Shown here piece by piece: positions 7,631 to 15,842 of a stretch of DNA of 64,000 nucleotides. This DNA comes from Lachnospiraceae bacterium (GTDB lineage: Bacteria > Bacillota > Clostridia > Lachnospirales > Lachnospiraceae), in the NCBI GenBank assembly GCA_014239155.1, contig JAAZZQ010000089.1, positions 24,797 to 88,796 of the forward strand, given 5' to 3'. The translations under genes and the position numbers were made by a program. Numbering within the stretch: position 1 is the first letter of the stretch; every line of letters begins with the position of its first letter. A model generated the notes under the pieces. That model saw nothing but the letters and a program-made list of their open reading frames with translations, made no database searches and was not told the origin of the DNA.

Positions 7631-9463
7631 TTAATTTTTTTTCAAACCTGCCCTTTTTCTTAATGTAGGATCAAGAATTTTTTTGCGAATGCGCAGATTC
7701 TTGGGAGTAACCTCAAGAAGTTCGTCTGTATCAATGAAATCAAGTGCCTGTTCCAAACTTAGAATTTTGGGTGGAGTGAGTCGTAGAGCCTCATCTGCAC
7801 TTGAAGAACGCGTGTTTGTCAATTGTTTTTTCTTGCAGACATTGAGTTCGATATCCTCGCCTTTTCCATTTTGACCAACCACCATGCCAGAGTAAACCTT
7901 CTCTCCGGGACCGATAAATAAAGTGCCGCGTTCCTGTGCATTATACAGACCATAGGTGATTGCTTCACCAGCCTCAAATGCGATTAGAGAGCCTTGTTTG
8001 CGATACTGGATATCACCTTTGTAAGGACCATAACCGTCAAATATTGTGTTTAAGATACCATTTCCTTTGGTGTCTGTCAAGAATTCACCGCGGTATCCAA
8101 TCAAACCGCGCGAGGGGATGGAGAACTCTAAACGAGCATATCCCCCACTTGCCTTGCCCATGTTCTGCAATTCTCCCTTTCGCTGACTAAGTTTCTCGAT
8201 GACAGTGCCGGAAAACTCTTCGGGAACATCGACATATGCAAGTTCCATTGGTTCAAGCTTTTTGCCATTTTCGTCTGTCTTGTATAAAACCTCTGCTTTA
8301 CTAACTGCAAATTCAAAGCCTTCACGGCGCATATTCTCAATTAGTACGGAAAGATGCAGTTCACCACGACCAGATACCTTAAAGGCATCTGTATTTTCTG
8401 TCTCCTCGACACGCAATGACACATCTGTATTCAATTCTCGGAACAACCGGTCGCGCAAATGTCGGCTGGTTACATATTTTCCTTCCTGTCCGGCAAGCGG
8501 CGAATCGTTTACGATAAACTGCATAGCAATCGTGGGATCGCTAATTTTCTGGAAGGGAATAGGAACAATCTTGTCAATAGCGCAGAGTGTATCACCAATA
8601 CGAATATCTGCAATCCCTGAGATGGCAACGATTGAGCCAATGCCAGCTTCCCGTACTTCTACTTTATTTAATCCATCAAACTCATAAAGTTTGCTGACCT
8701 TTACCCTTTTTTGTTTGTCTGGCTCGTGATGATTGCAGATAATGACCTCCTGATTGACAGCGATAGTTCCATTGTCAACCTTGCCAACACCAATGCGGCC
8801 AACATACTCATTGTAGTCAATCGTACTAATTAGCACTTGTGTTCCAGCGTCAGGGTCTCCTTCTGGTGCAGGAATATAATCAAGGATAGTTTCAAATAAT
8901 GGTGTCATATCAACACCTATTTCTTCCTCTTCTAAGGAAGCAACACCTGTTTTTGCGGAAGCGTATACAAAGGGGCAGTCAAGCTGGGAATCGTCTGCGT
9001 CGAGTTCGAGGAAAAGTTCTAGTACTTCTTCCATCACTTCGGAAGGGCGTGATTCTGGCCGGTCGATTTTGTTGATGCATACGATGACAGGAAGTTTGAG
9101 TTCCAAAGCTTTTTTAAGTACAAATTTTGTCTGAGGCATGGCACCTTCAAATGCATCCACAACAAGAATAACACCGTTTACCATTTTAAGGACACGCTCC
9201 ACTTCGCCGCCAAAATCAGCATGACCGGGAGTGTCAATAATGTTAATCTTTGTATTTTTATACATGACCGCTGTATTTTTTGATAAGATTGTAATGCCGC
9301 GTTCTCGCTCAATGTCATTGGAATCCATGATGCGCTCGGCAACTTCCTGATTTTCACGAAACACGCCGCTTTGTTTTAACAGTTCATCTACAAGTGTAGT
9401 TTTGCCGTGGTCTACATGGGCGATTATAGCTACATTTCTGACATCTTCTCTTTTCTGTATCAT
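7631..9463 (-). CDS. typA: Translational GTPase TypA/BipA
   Basis: This 610-residue ribosome-associated GTPase of the EF-G superfamily acts in 50S assembly and stress adaptation. The G domain begins with AHVDHGKTTLVDELL (G1), RERGITI (switch I), DTPGHADFGGEVERV (G3) and NKIDRPESRP (G4). Domains II, III and V and the TypA-specific C-terminus (SSSADEALRLTPPKILSLEQ, then the RKRAG end) follow, at the family's usual length. GGAGGATTTATT precedes the ATG at 9463. It appears monocistronic. Confidence 0.97.
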   Translation of the reverse strand: MIQKREDVRNVAIIAHVDHGKTTLVDELLKQSGVFRENQEVAERIMDSNDIERERGITILSKNTAVMYKNTKINIIDTPGHADFGGEVERVLKMVNGVILVVDAFEGAMPQTKFVLKKALELKLPVIVCINKIDRPESRPSEVMEEVLELFLELDADDSQLDCPFVYASAKTGVASLEEEEIGVDMTPLFETILDYIPAPEGDPDAGTQVLISTIDYNEYVGRIGVGKVDNGTIAVNQEVIICNHHEPDKQKRVKVSKLYEFDGLNKVEVREAGIGSIVAISGIADIRIGDTLCAIDKIVPIPFQKISDPTIAMQFIVNDSPLAGQEGKYVTSRHLRDRLFRELNTDVSLRVEETENTDAFKVSGRGELHLSVLIENMRREGFEFAVSKAEVLYKTDENGKKLEPMELAYVDVPEEFSGTVIEKLSQRKGELQNMGKASGGYARLEFSIPSRGLIGYRGEFLTDTKGNGILNTIFDGYGPYKGDIQYRKQGSLIAFEAGEAITYGLYNAQERGTLFIGPGEKVYSGMVVGQNGKGEDIELNVCKKKQLTNTRSSSADEALRLTPPKILSLEQALDFIDTDELLEVTPKNLRIRKKILDPTLRKRAGLKKN

Positions 9464-9747
9464 AATAAATCCTCCATATTTTCAAACACATGATTCAATC
9501 AAGAATTTGTTTTCAAAACTAAAACAGTATAGCACTTATGTGTAGCTTTTGCAATGAAAAATATAAAGAGAAAACTTTTCTACGGCGTTTTGCAATTTGT
9601 GGCGCAATGAGATATAGGTATTTGTCAAATGTCGTCAAACATTGCCAAAATGCCATGAATTATCAGTGTTTCTGCGATATTTCATGCTTTATTTACTGTA
9701 TAAACTGGCATATGATTTAACTACAAGAACGAAGGGAGAATGAAAAA

Positions 9748-10422
9748 ATGCAAGAAACATTAAAGACAAAAAATGGGTATCATGAGCAGGTGATTGAAAA
9801 CAATCAGGTAACAGTCATGGGGGAGATAGTAAGTGAGTTCTCATTCAGCCACGAAATATTTGGTGAGGGCTTTTATATGGTTGATATTCAGGTGGCAAGA
9901 TTGTCTGAATCTATGGATATTATCCCAGTGATGATTTCGGAGAGACTGCTCGATGTAAGTGGAGACTATAGAGGGATGATGGTGGTTGTGAATGGTCAGT
10001 TTCGTTCATACAACAGGCATGAGGAGCACAAAAATAAACTGGTTCTGTCTGTATTTGCAAGGGAAATTGAATTTGTAGAAGAAATCAGTGAGAATATCAA
10101 AACGAATCAGATTTTTCTTGATGGTTATGTGTGCAAGGAACCTGTATATAGAAAGACTCCTCTAGGACGCGAGATTGCAGATTTGCTGTTGGCAGTTAAC
10201 CGTCCATATGGCAAGTCAGATTATATCCCTTGTATCTGCTGGGGAAGAAATGCTCGTTATGCCTCAAATTTTGGGGTGGGAGAGCGTTGCTTGGTATGGG
10301 GACGCATTCAGTCGAGAGAGTATATGAAAAAAATTTCAGAGGAAGAACTAGAGAAACGGATTGCTTACGAGGTTTCTGTCAGCAAGTTGGAACTTCCAGA
10401 GGAAGGCACAGAGGAATTGTAA
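9748..10422 (+). CDS. Single-stranded DNA-binding protein-like, two OB folds
   Basis: This 224-residue protein has two SSB-like OB folds in tandem. The first covers about residues 17-115 (NNQVTVMGEIVSEF ... GMMVVVNGQFRS) and the second about 120-215 (IFLDGYVCKEPVYRKTPLGR ... CLVWGRIQSREY). The second contains the CICWGR pattern typical of SSB strand 4. The usual acidic, Pro-containing SSB tail (DDDIPF type) is absent; the end is PEEGTEEL. It may act on single-stranded DNA or as a PriB-like factor; this is inference. AAGGGAGAATGAAAA precedes the ATG. The stop codon lies within the left arm of an inverted repeat. Confidence 0.75.
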   Translation: MQETLKTKNGYHEQVIENNQVTVMGEIVSEFSFSHEIFGEGFYMVDIQVARLSESMDIIPVMISERLLDVSGDYRGMMVVVNGQFRSYNRHEEHKNKLVLSVFAREIEFVEEISENIKTNQIFLDGYVCKEPVYRKTPLGREIADLLLAVNRPYGKSDYIPCICWGRNARYASNFGVGERCLVWGRIQSREYMKKISEEELEKRIAYEVSVSKLELPEEGTEEL

Positions 10423-10549
10423 CAGTTCAGACTTATGCTATTCTGCGAATAAAATCGTATTGCTGTGTGTTGCGAAGGCGTCAAAATGTGGCTTTGGAGC
10501 ATTTTGTGTGCATTGGACGTGACAGTGAAACCGAAGGCGAAACTGTTAC
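10419..10549. repeat. Inverted-repeat-bounded sequence after SSB-like gene
   Basis: GTAACAGTT (10420-10428) and AACTGTTAC (10540-10548) are exact inverted repeats around a non-coding stretch of about 110 bp. No convincing flanking direct repeat was found, so insertion as a mobile element is only a possibility. Confidence 0.3.
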
Positions 10550-10677
10550 TTGTAATTAACGAAATGTAAAATTCAAAGTTGCAAAATTCTGTACGTTATG
10601 CTATTATTTTCGGGTGATAAATGTTTATATCTGCACAAATGATGCAGTTGCGAGGAAAGGGCATAAGAGATAGATTT

Positions 10678-11169
10678 ATGGAAAAAGGATTAATACAGAT
10701 ATACAGTGGTGAAGGGTATGATAAGTCTGCCGTGATGCTCGGAAGAGCTATTCAGATTGCAAGTACAGGCAGGGATGTGGTGATTATCAATTTCCTAAAG
10801 AGAAATCTAAATGAAATTTTACTCAAACGGATGGAACCAGAAATTAAAATTTTTCGTTTTGAGAAAAGCGAAGTAGAATTTGCGCAACTTTCTGACGAAC
10901 ATAAGCAGGAAGAGATTTATAATATAAAAAATGGACTTAATTTTGCAAAAAAAGTTCTCACAACAGGAGAATGTGGTCTGCTGATTTTGGATGAAGTACT
11001 TGGGCTGATTGATAATAATATTATAACAATCGAGGATTTACACCATATTTTGAAGATGAAATCGGAGGATGTAGATATTATTCTGACAGGAGCACACCTC
11101 AATGATGATATGTGTCAGCTTGCAGATAAGATTTTTAAGATTGAGGCAGTTAATTATAAGGTGTATTAA
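10678..11169 (+). CDS. CobO/BtuR-like P-loop protein
   Basis: This about 163-residue protein resembles cob(I)alamin adenosyltransferases of the CobO/CobP/BtuR type, which transfer adenosyl from ATP to cobalt. Visible family features are GLIQIYSGEGYDKSAVMLGR at the P-loop position, VVIINFLKRN, ECGLLILDEVLGLIDNNII (Walker B), and DIILTGAHLNDDMCQLADKI. The P-loop reads GEGYDKS rather than GxGKGKT, so ATP binding or activity may differ. The start is uncertain: ATG at 10678 fits the family N-terminus but has a weak RBS, and in-frame starts exist at 10621, 10639 and 10642. A terminator follows at 11190. Confidence 0.7.
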   Translation: MEKGLIQIYSGEGYDKSAVMLGRAIQIASTGRDVVIINFLKRNLNEILLKRMEPEIKIFRFEKSEVEFAQLSDEHKQEEIYNIKNGLNFAKKVLTTGECGLLILDEVLGLIDNNIITIEDLHHILKMKSEDVDIILTGAHLNDDMCQLADKIFKIEAVNYKVY

Positions 11170-11189
11170 TATTTGACCAGAAAATTGAC

Positions 11190-11213
11190 AAGGAGCTGTT
11201 TGAGCTCCTTTGT
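11190..11213 (+). terminator. Hairpin terminator after CobO-like gene
   Basis: CAAGGAGCT-GTTTG-AGCTCCTTTG forms a perfect 9-bp stem 20 bp after the stop codon; the T run is short, so termination strength is uncertain. Confidence 0.6.
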
Positions 11214-11372
11214 TGCTGTGATAAAAATCTGGTTTGTTAGTTGACAGTCCAGATAATAGGATATATAATGAAATAATATAAAAAGATAGAGGTTGCGTTT
11301 TTTATCAGTACTTTTAATTCATTTGAAGAGCGATAACAATACAATGTAAGTTTTTCATAATGTAAAGTTTCT

Positions 11373-11522
11373 GTTACTGTTCACATAGGACTTAACATTT
11401 ATTGCTAAGCCTGTATGAAAACGTACATGTAGCAAGTAAAAATCCATTTGCGCAGCGAATTCGATCGTTTTGCAAATTTTGCATGGATTTTTATCTGTTA
11501 CTGGAATGAAATGAACAGTAAC
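11373..11522. mobile_element. MITE-like element, family A copy 1 (150 bp)
   Basis: The left end GTTACTGTTCAC and right end TGAACAGTAAC are inverted. The flanks AAGTTTCT (11365-11372) and AAGTTCCT (11523-11530) form an 8-bp direct repeat with one mismatch, as expected for a target duplication. The interior has a second palindrome, AAAAATCCAT / ATGGATTTTT. A closely similar element lies at 45620-45752. The right flank abuts the lysine riboswitch. No coding capacity. Confidence 0.75.
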
Positions 11523-11530
11523 AAGTTCCT

Positions 11531-11658
11531 GAGGTGACAGGCATCGTTTGAGGGAGAAGGAAAGGGAAAAACGCCGAAAGCAGAAGGTTCCTGAGTGCTT
11601 TCTGCTTGGGCATGTGGTTAAGAGCTATATGACTGTCATCAACAGATGGAGCGCTATC
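11531..11658 (+). promoter_or_regulatory. Lysine riboswitch aptamer (L box) upstream of dapA
   Basis: Conserved lysine-riboswitch core segments occur in order: GAGGTG at 11531, AAAGGGAAAAACGCCGAAAG at 11561-11580, a P4 hairpin GAAAGCAGAAGG...CTTTCTGC, CTTGGG at 11605, and GACTGTCATC-AACA-GATGGAG at 11631-11650 ending GCGCTATC. It directs lysine-dependent control of dapA. The expected 5' strand of helix P1 (GATAG before AGGTG) is not present; the position is occupied by the flank of the MITE ending at 11522. Confidence 0.85.
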
Positions 11659-11700
11659 ATTTTCAGCTAGAGCTAGTATATGGCATTGTGTGAGGATAGA

Positions 11701-11738
11701 GTACCGGCCGTCTATTGATTAGATGATCGGTTTTTTCT
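11701..11738 (+). terminator. Riboswitch-controlled terminator before dapA
   Basis: ACCGGCCGTCTA and TAGATGATCGGT pair almost completely across TTGAT and are followed by TTTTTT. It lies between the aptamer and dapA, the normal place for the expression platform. Confidence 0.85.
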
Positions 11739-11774
11739 TTGTTAATCAGTATATTATTTAAGGAGGGCATGTCT

Positions 11775-12659
11775 ATGTCTATATTTAAAGGAGCAGGTGT
11801 TGCGATTGTCACACCGATGAAACCAGATGGAGAAGTAAATTACGAGGCTTTTGCAAAGCTAATTGAGTTCCAAATTGCGAACAAGACAGACGCAATTATT
11901 GTATGTGGGACGACTGGAGAGGCATCAACACTTACACACGAGGAGCATTTGGACTGTATTCGTTTTTGTGTGGAAAAGGTTGGCAAGAGAATACCAGTAA
12001 TTGCAGGAACGGGTTCAAACTGTACAAAGACAGCAATCTATCTTTCTCGGGAAGCTGAGAAAGCTGGGGCAGATGGATTGCTTCTGGTAACACCTTACTA
12101 CAACAAGGCAACACAGAATGGTTTGTATGAGCACTTTAAAATGATTGCAGGATCTGTAAAGATACCCGTGATTCTATATAATGTACCGGGAAGAACAGGC
12201 TGTAATATTGCGCCGGCTACAATTGTGCGCCTTTGCAGAGATGTTGAAAATATTGTTGGTGTAAAGGAAGCGAGCGGAGATATCTCGCAGGTAGCGAAGT
12301 TGATGGCAATGGCTGATGGTTGTGTAGATTTGTACTCAGGAAATGACAATCAGATTGTACCACTTCTTTCTCTTGGTGGAAAAGGGGTTATTTCTGTGCT
12401 TTCTAATGTTGCACCAGAACAGACACACAATATCTGTCAGCTTTACTTTGATGGAAAGACAGAGGAGAGCTGTAAGGAGCAATTAAGGGCGATTGAGCTT
12501 GTTGACGCACTGTTTTGCGAGGTGAATCCAATACCAGTAAAGAAGGCAGTAAATCTGATTGGTATGGAGGGCGGTGTGCTCAGAAGACCTTTGACAGAGA
12601 TGGAGCCTGCAAATGTTGAGCGGCTTGAGAAAGCGATGAAAAATTATGGGATTTTATAA
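11775..12659 (+). CDS. dapA: 4-hydroxy-tetrahydrodipicolinate synthase
   Basis: This 294-residue TIM-barrel aldolase condenses pyruvate with aspartate semialdehyde, the first committed step to lysine and diaminopimelate. It shows GTTGEASTLTHEEH, the catalytic Tyr region PVILYNVPGRTGC, and the Schiff-base Lys in IVGVKEASGD. AGGAGG at 11761-11766 sits eight bases from the ATG at 11775; an ATG at 11769 is too close. Controlled by the upstream lysine riboswitch; dapB follows 46 bp downstream. Confidence 0.97.
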   Translation: MSIFKGAGVAIVTPMKPDGEVNYEAFAKLIEFQIANKTDAIIVCGTTGEASTLTHEEHLDCIRFCVEKVGKRIPVIAGTGSNCTKTAIYLSREAEKAGADGLLLVTPYYNKATQNGLYEHFKMIAGSVKIPVILYNVPGRTGCNIAPATIVRLCRDVENIVGVKEASGDISQVAKLMAMADGCVDLYSGNDNQIVPLLSLGGKGVISVLSNVAPEQTHNICQLYFDGKTEESCKEQLRAIELVDALFCEVNPIPVKKAVNLIGMEGGVLRRPLTEMEPANVERLEKAMKNYGIL

Positions 12660-12705
12660 GATAATTGTTGGATGAGAGCAGAATTAAGAAAGGATACGAT
12701 AAGAG

Positions 12706-13458
12706 ATGACGAAGGTGATAATGCATGGCTGTAATGGAAAAATGGGACAGATGATAACTGGAATTATAGCTTCTGATCCTGAGATAGAAATAGTGGCGGG
12801 GATCGATACATCAGACCATATAAAAAATGCATATCCCGTGTTTCACAGTATTGATGCGTGTGACGTGGCAGCAGATGTTGTGATTGATTTCTGTGTCGCA
12901 CAGGCAGTTGACGGACTTCTTGACTATTGTGTGGAGCGTCAGATTCCATGTGTACTCTGTACAACTGGACTTTCTGAGACACAGCTTGCACACGTAGAGG
13001 AGGCTTCGCAGAAAGTAGCGATTTTAAAATCTGCCAATATGTCACTAGGAATTAATATGTTGTTAAAACTCTTGAAGGAGGTAGCAGAAATATTGGTTCC
13101 TGCTGGATTTGATATTGAGATTGTAGAGAAACATCATAATTTAAAGGTGGATGCGCCAAGTGGGACGGCACTTGCACTTGCAGATAGTATAAATGAATCT
13201 TTTGACAATGAATACGAATATGTTTATGACAGGAGCCAAGTACGAGCAAAACGCACAGACAAGGAAATTGGTATTAGCGCGGTGAGAGGCGGCACAATTG
13301 TGGGTGATCATGATGTGATTTTTGCAGGTGAGGATGAAGTAATCACTTTTTCCCATCGGGCATATTCTAAGGCATTGTTTGGGAAAGGTGCTGTTCAGGC
13401 GGCAAAATTCCTAAAAGGAAAGCCTGCTGGTAGGTATGATATGAAAGATGTGGTATAA
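12706..13458 (+). CDS. dapB: 4-hydroxy-tetrahydrodipicolinate reductase
   Basis: This 250-residue NAD(P)H-dependent enzyme performs the next step after DapA. The Rossmann start is MTKVIMHGCNGKMGQMI; the catalytic signature EKHHNLKVDAPSGTALALAD holds the two His, Lys and substrate-binding residues; the end has the GTIVGDHDVIFAGEDEVI segment. Length is normal. It is cotranscribed with dapA and hisA-like, the latter only 5 bp away. Confidence 0.97.
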   Translation: MTKVIMHGCNGKMGQMITGIIASDPEIEIVAGIDTSDHIKNAYPVFHSIDACDVAADVVIDFCVAQAVDGLLDYCVERQIPCVLCTTGLSETQLAHVEEASQKVAILKSANMSLGINMLLKLLKEVAEILVPAGFDIEIVEKHHNLKVDAPSGTALALADSINESFDNEYEYVYDRSQVRAKRTDKEIGISAVRGGTIVGDHDVIFAGEDEVITFSHRAYSKALFGKGAVQAAKFLKGKPAGRYDMKDVV

Positions 13459-13463
13459 AACAA

Positions 13464-14255
13464 ATGGAGTTTCGGCCGTGTATAGACATTCATAATGGGC
13501 AAGTCAAACAGATTGTTGGCAGTTCTTTAATGGATAAGGGAGATCATGCAAGAGAAAATTTTGTGGCCTCAAAAGACGCTGAATACTATGCGAATTTATA
13601 CCAGAAAAATGGGATTAAAGGAGGTCATATAATTCTTTTAAATCCTGTATCTAGCCCCTATTATGAAGCGACAAGAAAGCAGGCAATACAAGCGCTTGCG
13701 GCGTATCCGTGTGGACTTCAGATTGGCGGCGGTGTCACAGCCGAAAATGCAAGTGCATATCTGGAAGCAGGAGCTTCCCATGTGATAGTAACTTCCTATG
13801 TGTTTCAGAACGGCGAAATAAATATGGCACATTTGGATAAAATCTGTCATGCTGTAGGAAAAGAACATCTAGTTTTGGATTTGAGCTGTCGCATAAAAAA
13901 TGGGCAATATTATATTGTGACTGACCGCTGGCAGAAATTTGCAGATGTGAGTGTAGAAGACAGCACGCTTGATTTGTTGAGAGGATATTGTGATGAATTT
14001 CTGATCCATGCTGTGGATGTGGAGGGCAAGAGTCAGGGAATTGAACAGCCACTTATCCGACAGCTTGGAGAGTGGTGCAATACAAGGGATAATGCAGTAA
14101 TTACTTATGCAGGTGGCGTGCACAGTTATGAGGATATTGAACTTTTGAGAGAACTTGGACACGGGAAAATTAATGTGACAATTGGGAGCGCACTTGATAT
14201 ATTTGGCGGGAAACTTGCTTTTGAAGAAGTAATTAAAAGAATGAAAGCTTCGTGA
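13464..14255 (+). CDS. hisA: ProFAR isomerase, eukaryotic-type HisA
   Basis: This 263-residue TIM barrel matches yeast HIS6-type isomerases rather than ordinary bacterial HisA. Diagnostic stretches are CIDIHNGQVKQIVGSSL, LQIGGGVTAENA, VIVTSYVF, LVLDLSCR, FLIHAVDVEGKSQGI, ITYAGG and GSALDIFGG. The reaction is isomerisation of ProFAR to PRFAR in histidine synthesis. The gene is not with other his genes but directly follows dapB by 5 bp, so it probably shares the lysine-controlled transcript. A bidirectional-looking hairpin starts inside its last codons. Confidence 0.88.
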   Translation: MEFRPCIDIHNGQVKQIVGSSLMDKGDHARENFVASKDAEYYANLYQKNGIKGGHIILLNPVSSPYYEATRKQAIQALAAYPCGLQIGGGVTAENASAYLEAGASHVIVTSYVFQNGEINMAHLDKICHAVGKEHLVLDLSCRIKNGQYYIVTDRWQKFADVSVEDSTLDLLRGYCDEFLIHAVDVEGKSQGIEQPLIRQLGEWCNTRDNAVITYAGGVHSYEDIELLRELGHGKINVTIGSALDIFGGKLAFEEVIKRMKAS

Positions 14256-14276
14256 GAAAATCACGAAGCTTTTTGT
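14244..14276 (+). terminator. Terminator overlapping hisA end
   Basis: AAAGCTTCGTGA-GAAAA-TCACGAAGCTTTTT is a perfect 12-bp stem plus T run. The 5' arm overlaps the hisA stop codon. It separates the dap operon from the convergent cold-shock gene. Confidence 0.9.
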
Positions 14277-14297
14277 ACAATAAATTTATATGCAATC

Positions 14298-14498
14298 TTA
14301 TAATTTTGTTACGTTGATTGCCTGAGGCCCTTTTTCACTATTTACAATTTCGAATGTTACATTAGCGCCCTCGTCAATGGATTTGAAACCGTCCATTACA
14401 AGTCCAGAGTAATGTACAAACACATCATTTCCAGCCTCATCAGAGATAAAACCGTATCCCTTCTGGTTATTGAACCATTTTACTGTACCTTTGTTCAT
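14298..14498 (-). CDS. Cold-shock protein (CspA family)
   Basis: This 66-residue nucleic-acid chaperone has the single S1-like OB fold. RNP1 is KGYGFIS and RNP2 is DVFVHYS, with the [12 protein letters not shown] start of the family. It binds single-stranded RNA and DNA and melts structure. The RBS before the ATG at 14498 is weak (GCAGG), and a terminator-like hairpin with T run lies only 17 bases upstream, suggesting regulation by the leader. Confidence 0.95.
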   Translation of the reverse strand: MNKGTVKWFNNQKGYGFISDEAGNDVFVHYSGLVMDGFKSIDEGANVTFEIVNSEKGPQAINVTKL

Positions 14499-14700
14499 GA
14501 CAGATGCCTGCTACTAAAAAACATACACAAAAGTGTATGTGTTAGATGATTTGCTACAATCTCACGATTTGTAGTTACTGCTTCAACGTGTATGTGTTGG
14601 CAACTACATGTAATGCACTGCTCATATGTTTGTATACACTCCACAGTCGTAAATTCCCGATGAGATATCGGTACATACTTACAACTTGCTTGACTATGCA
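14499..14700 (-). promoter_or_regulatory. Structured leader with attenuator upstream of csp
   Basis: On the minus strand ACATACAC-TTTT-GTGTATGT (14540-14521) is followed by T residues to 14516, a terminator just before csp. A second ACACATACAC (14597-14588) could compete for the 3' arm, and AGTGTAT (14640-14634) could pair with ATACACT of the 5' arm. CCGAT/ATCGG and GTAGTT/AACTAC hairpins also occur. These alternative pairings are the pattern of a leader switch; inferred by eye only. Confidence 0.5.
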
Positions 14701-15128
14701 ATTATGTAAGTTTTCATCTAATTAGCTTTTCCTTTCCTAAATTTTTTGCATTTTTTGTCCTTGCTTTTTGAGCTTGACAATTGAAAAACACAAGTTCCAA
14801 GTGACATGCACTGCAACAGTAATAGAATATCATAGTGTATTCTAAAAGTAAAGATATTCTGTTTTTGTTGGATTAATAAAAATCAAATAAGACTACTGTT
14901 CATCCCTGTTAGTTATTAATAGAATTTTAAGCATTGTTGGCGTAAATAGCAATATTTTTGCACATGTTGGAACTTTCATAACAGTTTAGAAAAGTGGACC
15001 TGTTATGAATTTTTTAAAAATTTGGAGAAAGTTTGCAAAAGGGTGTTTATTTTTAGTATTCTATGATAAAATAATTCAAGTTACATTTTGGTAGACTTTG
15101 TATGTCTGTGTTGGAGGACAGAATAGAT
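14701..15128. other. Divergent promoter region between csp and LytM-like gene
   Basis: No gene is seen. On the minus strand TTTACT-N17-TATTCT near 14826-14853 could start the csp leader. On the plus strand TATGATAAAAT near 15062 is a likely -10 for the gene at 15129. Confidence 0.35.
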
Positions 15129-15842
15129 ATGGAAAAGAAGGACAGAGATCATTATAAAGTATTAATTGTATTAGATCAAGAAAAAAATTCAACCAAACAA
15201 TTTTCGGTCAGTTTGGAAGTATTTATTGTATTTTTTGTGGCAATCGCTCTAGTAATGATTGCCGCATTGGCATATTGTTATCTTTTAATAGAGGAACGAA
15301 ATGCGTCAAACAGACGTATGAAATCGTTTCAGGTGCAAAATGAGGAACTCGTGGAGCAAAATACAAGTTTAATCAAAGAAAATAAAGAATTGCAGGAAAA
15401 GGTTACAATTCTTAGCGATACAGTAAACAATAAGGTGTATCAAGAGGAAAAGAGAGAGGCGCAGATGATACAATCTTATATTCCGACAGGATTTCCAATT
15501 AAAGGGGCGGCGTCATACAATGAGGAAGAAAAAGAATTGGAGGGAAATCCAGCCGTAATTTTTCAAGCTTCCGCAGGGACAAGCGTAATCGCCACAGCAA
15601 ATGGCACTGTCTCGTCAATCGCTGGCAGCGCAGAAGCGGGTTATATTGTAATGATTGACCACGGTAACGGATATTATACAGTATACCGAAACAATGCGGA
15701 ACCACGAGTGAAAGAGGGAGACAGTGTCACTGGTGAGACAACGCTTTTTCATATAGAAACTGGGAACGAAACATTAGGTTATCAGATTATTCAGGAAGAG
15801 AAGTTTATCGATCCTTTAGACCTTATGGATATTAGCGGCTGA
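15129..15842 (+). CDS. Membrane-anchored degenerate LytM/M23-like protein
   Basis: This 237-residue single-pass protein has a short cytoplasmic N-terminus, one membrane segment (VFIVFFVAIALVMIAALAYC, about residues 38-60) and a coiled coil rich in Glu/Lys/Asn (about 65-115). The C-terminal LytM fold is recognisable from GTSVIATANGTVSSIAG and GYIVMIDHGNGYYTVYRN. The zinc ligands are missing: no HxxxD before GTSV, and TLGYQII replaces the HLHFEI site. It is therefore probably a non-catalytic regulator or scaffold, as with EnvC or SpoIIQ-type proteins. GGAGG at 15113-15117 favours ATG 15129 over ATG 15102. Its end overlaps convergent yerC by 27 bp. Confidence 0.75.
   Translation: MEKKDRDHYKVLIVLDQEKNSTKQFSVSLEVFIVFFVAIALVMIAALAYCYLLIEERNASNRRMKSFQVQNEELVEQNTSLIKENKELQEKVTILSDTVNNKVYQEEKREAQMIQSYIPTGFPIKGAASYNEEEKELEGNPAVIFQASAGTSVIATANGTVSSIAGSAEAGYIVMIDHGNGYYTVYRNNAEPRVKEGDSVTGETTLFHIETGNETLGYQIIQEEKFIDPLDLMDISG

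Noticed and set aside
9538..9720. 60-codon frame rich in Cys upstream of the SSB-like gene
   Set aside because: No RBS, no recognisable pattern; composition looks like chance AT-rich reading.
10230..10559. Frame of 109 codons over the SSB-like gene's end
   Set aside because: Out-of-frame shadow of the SSB-like gene running into an inverted repeat.
14495..14701. 68-codon minus-strand frame upstream of csp
   Set aside because: No RBS and it covers the structured leader; better explained as untranslated leader.
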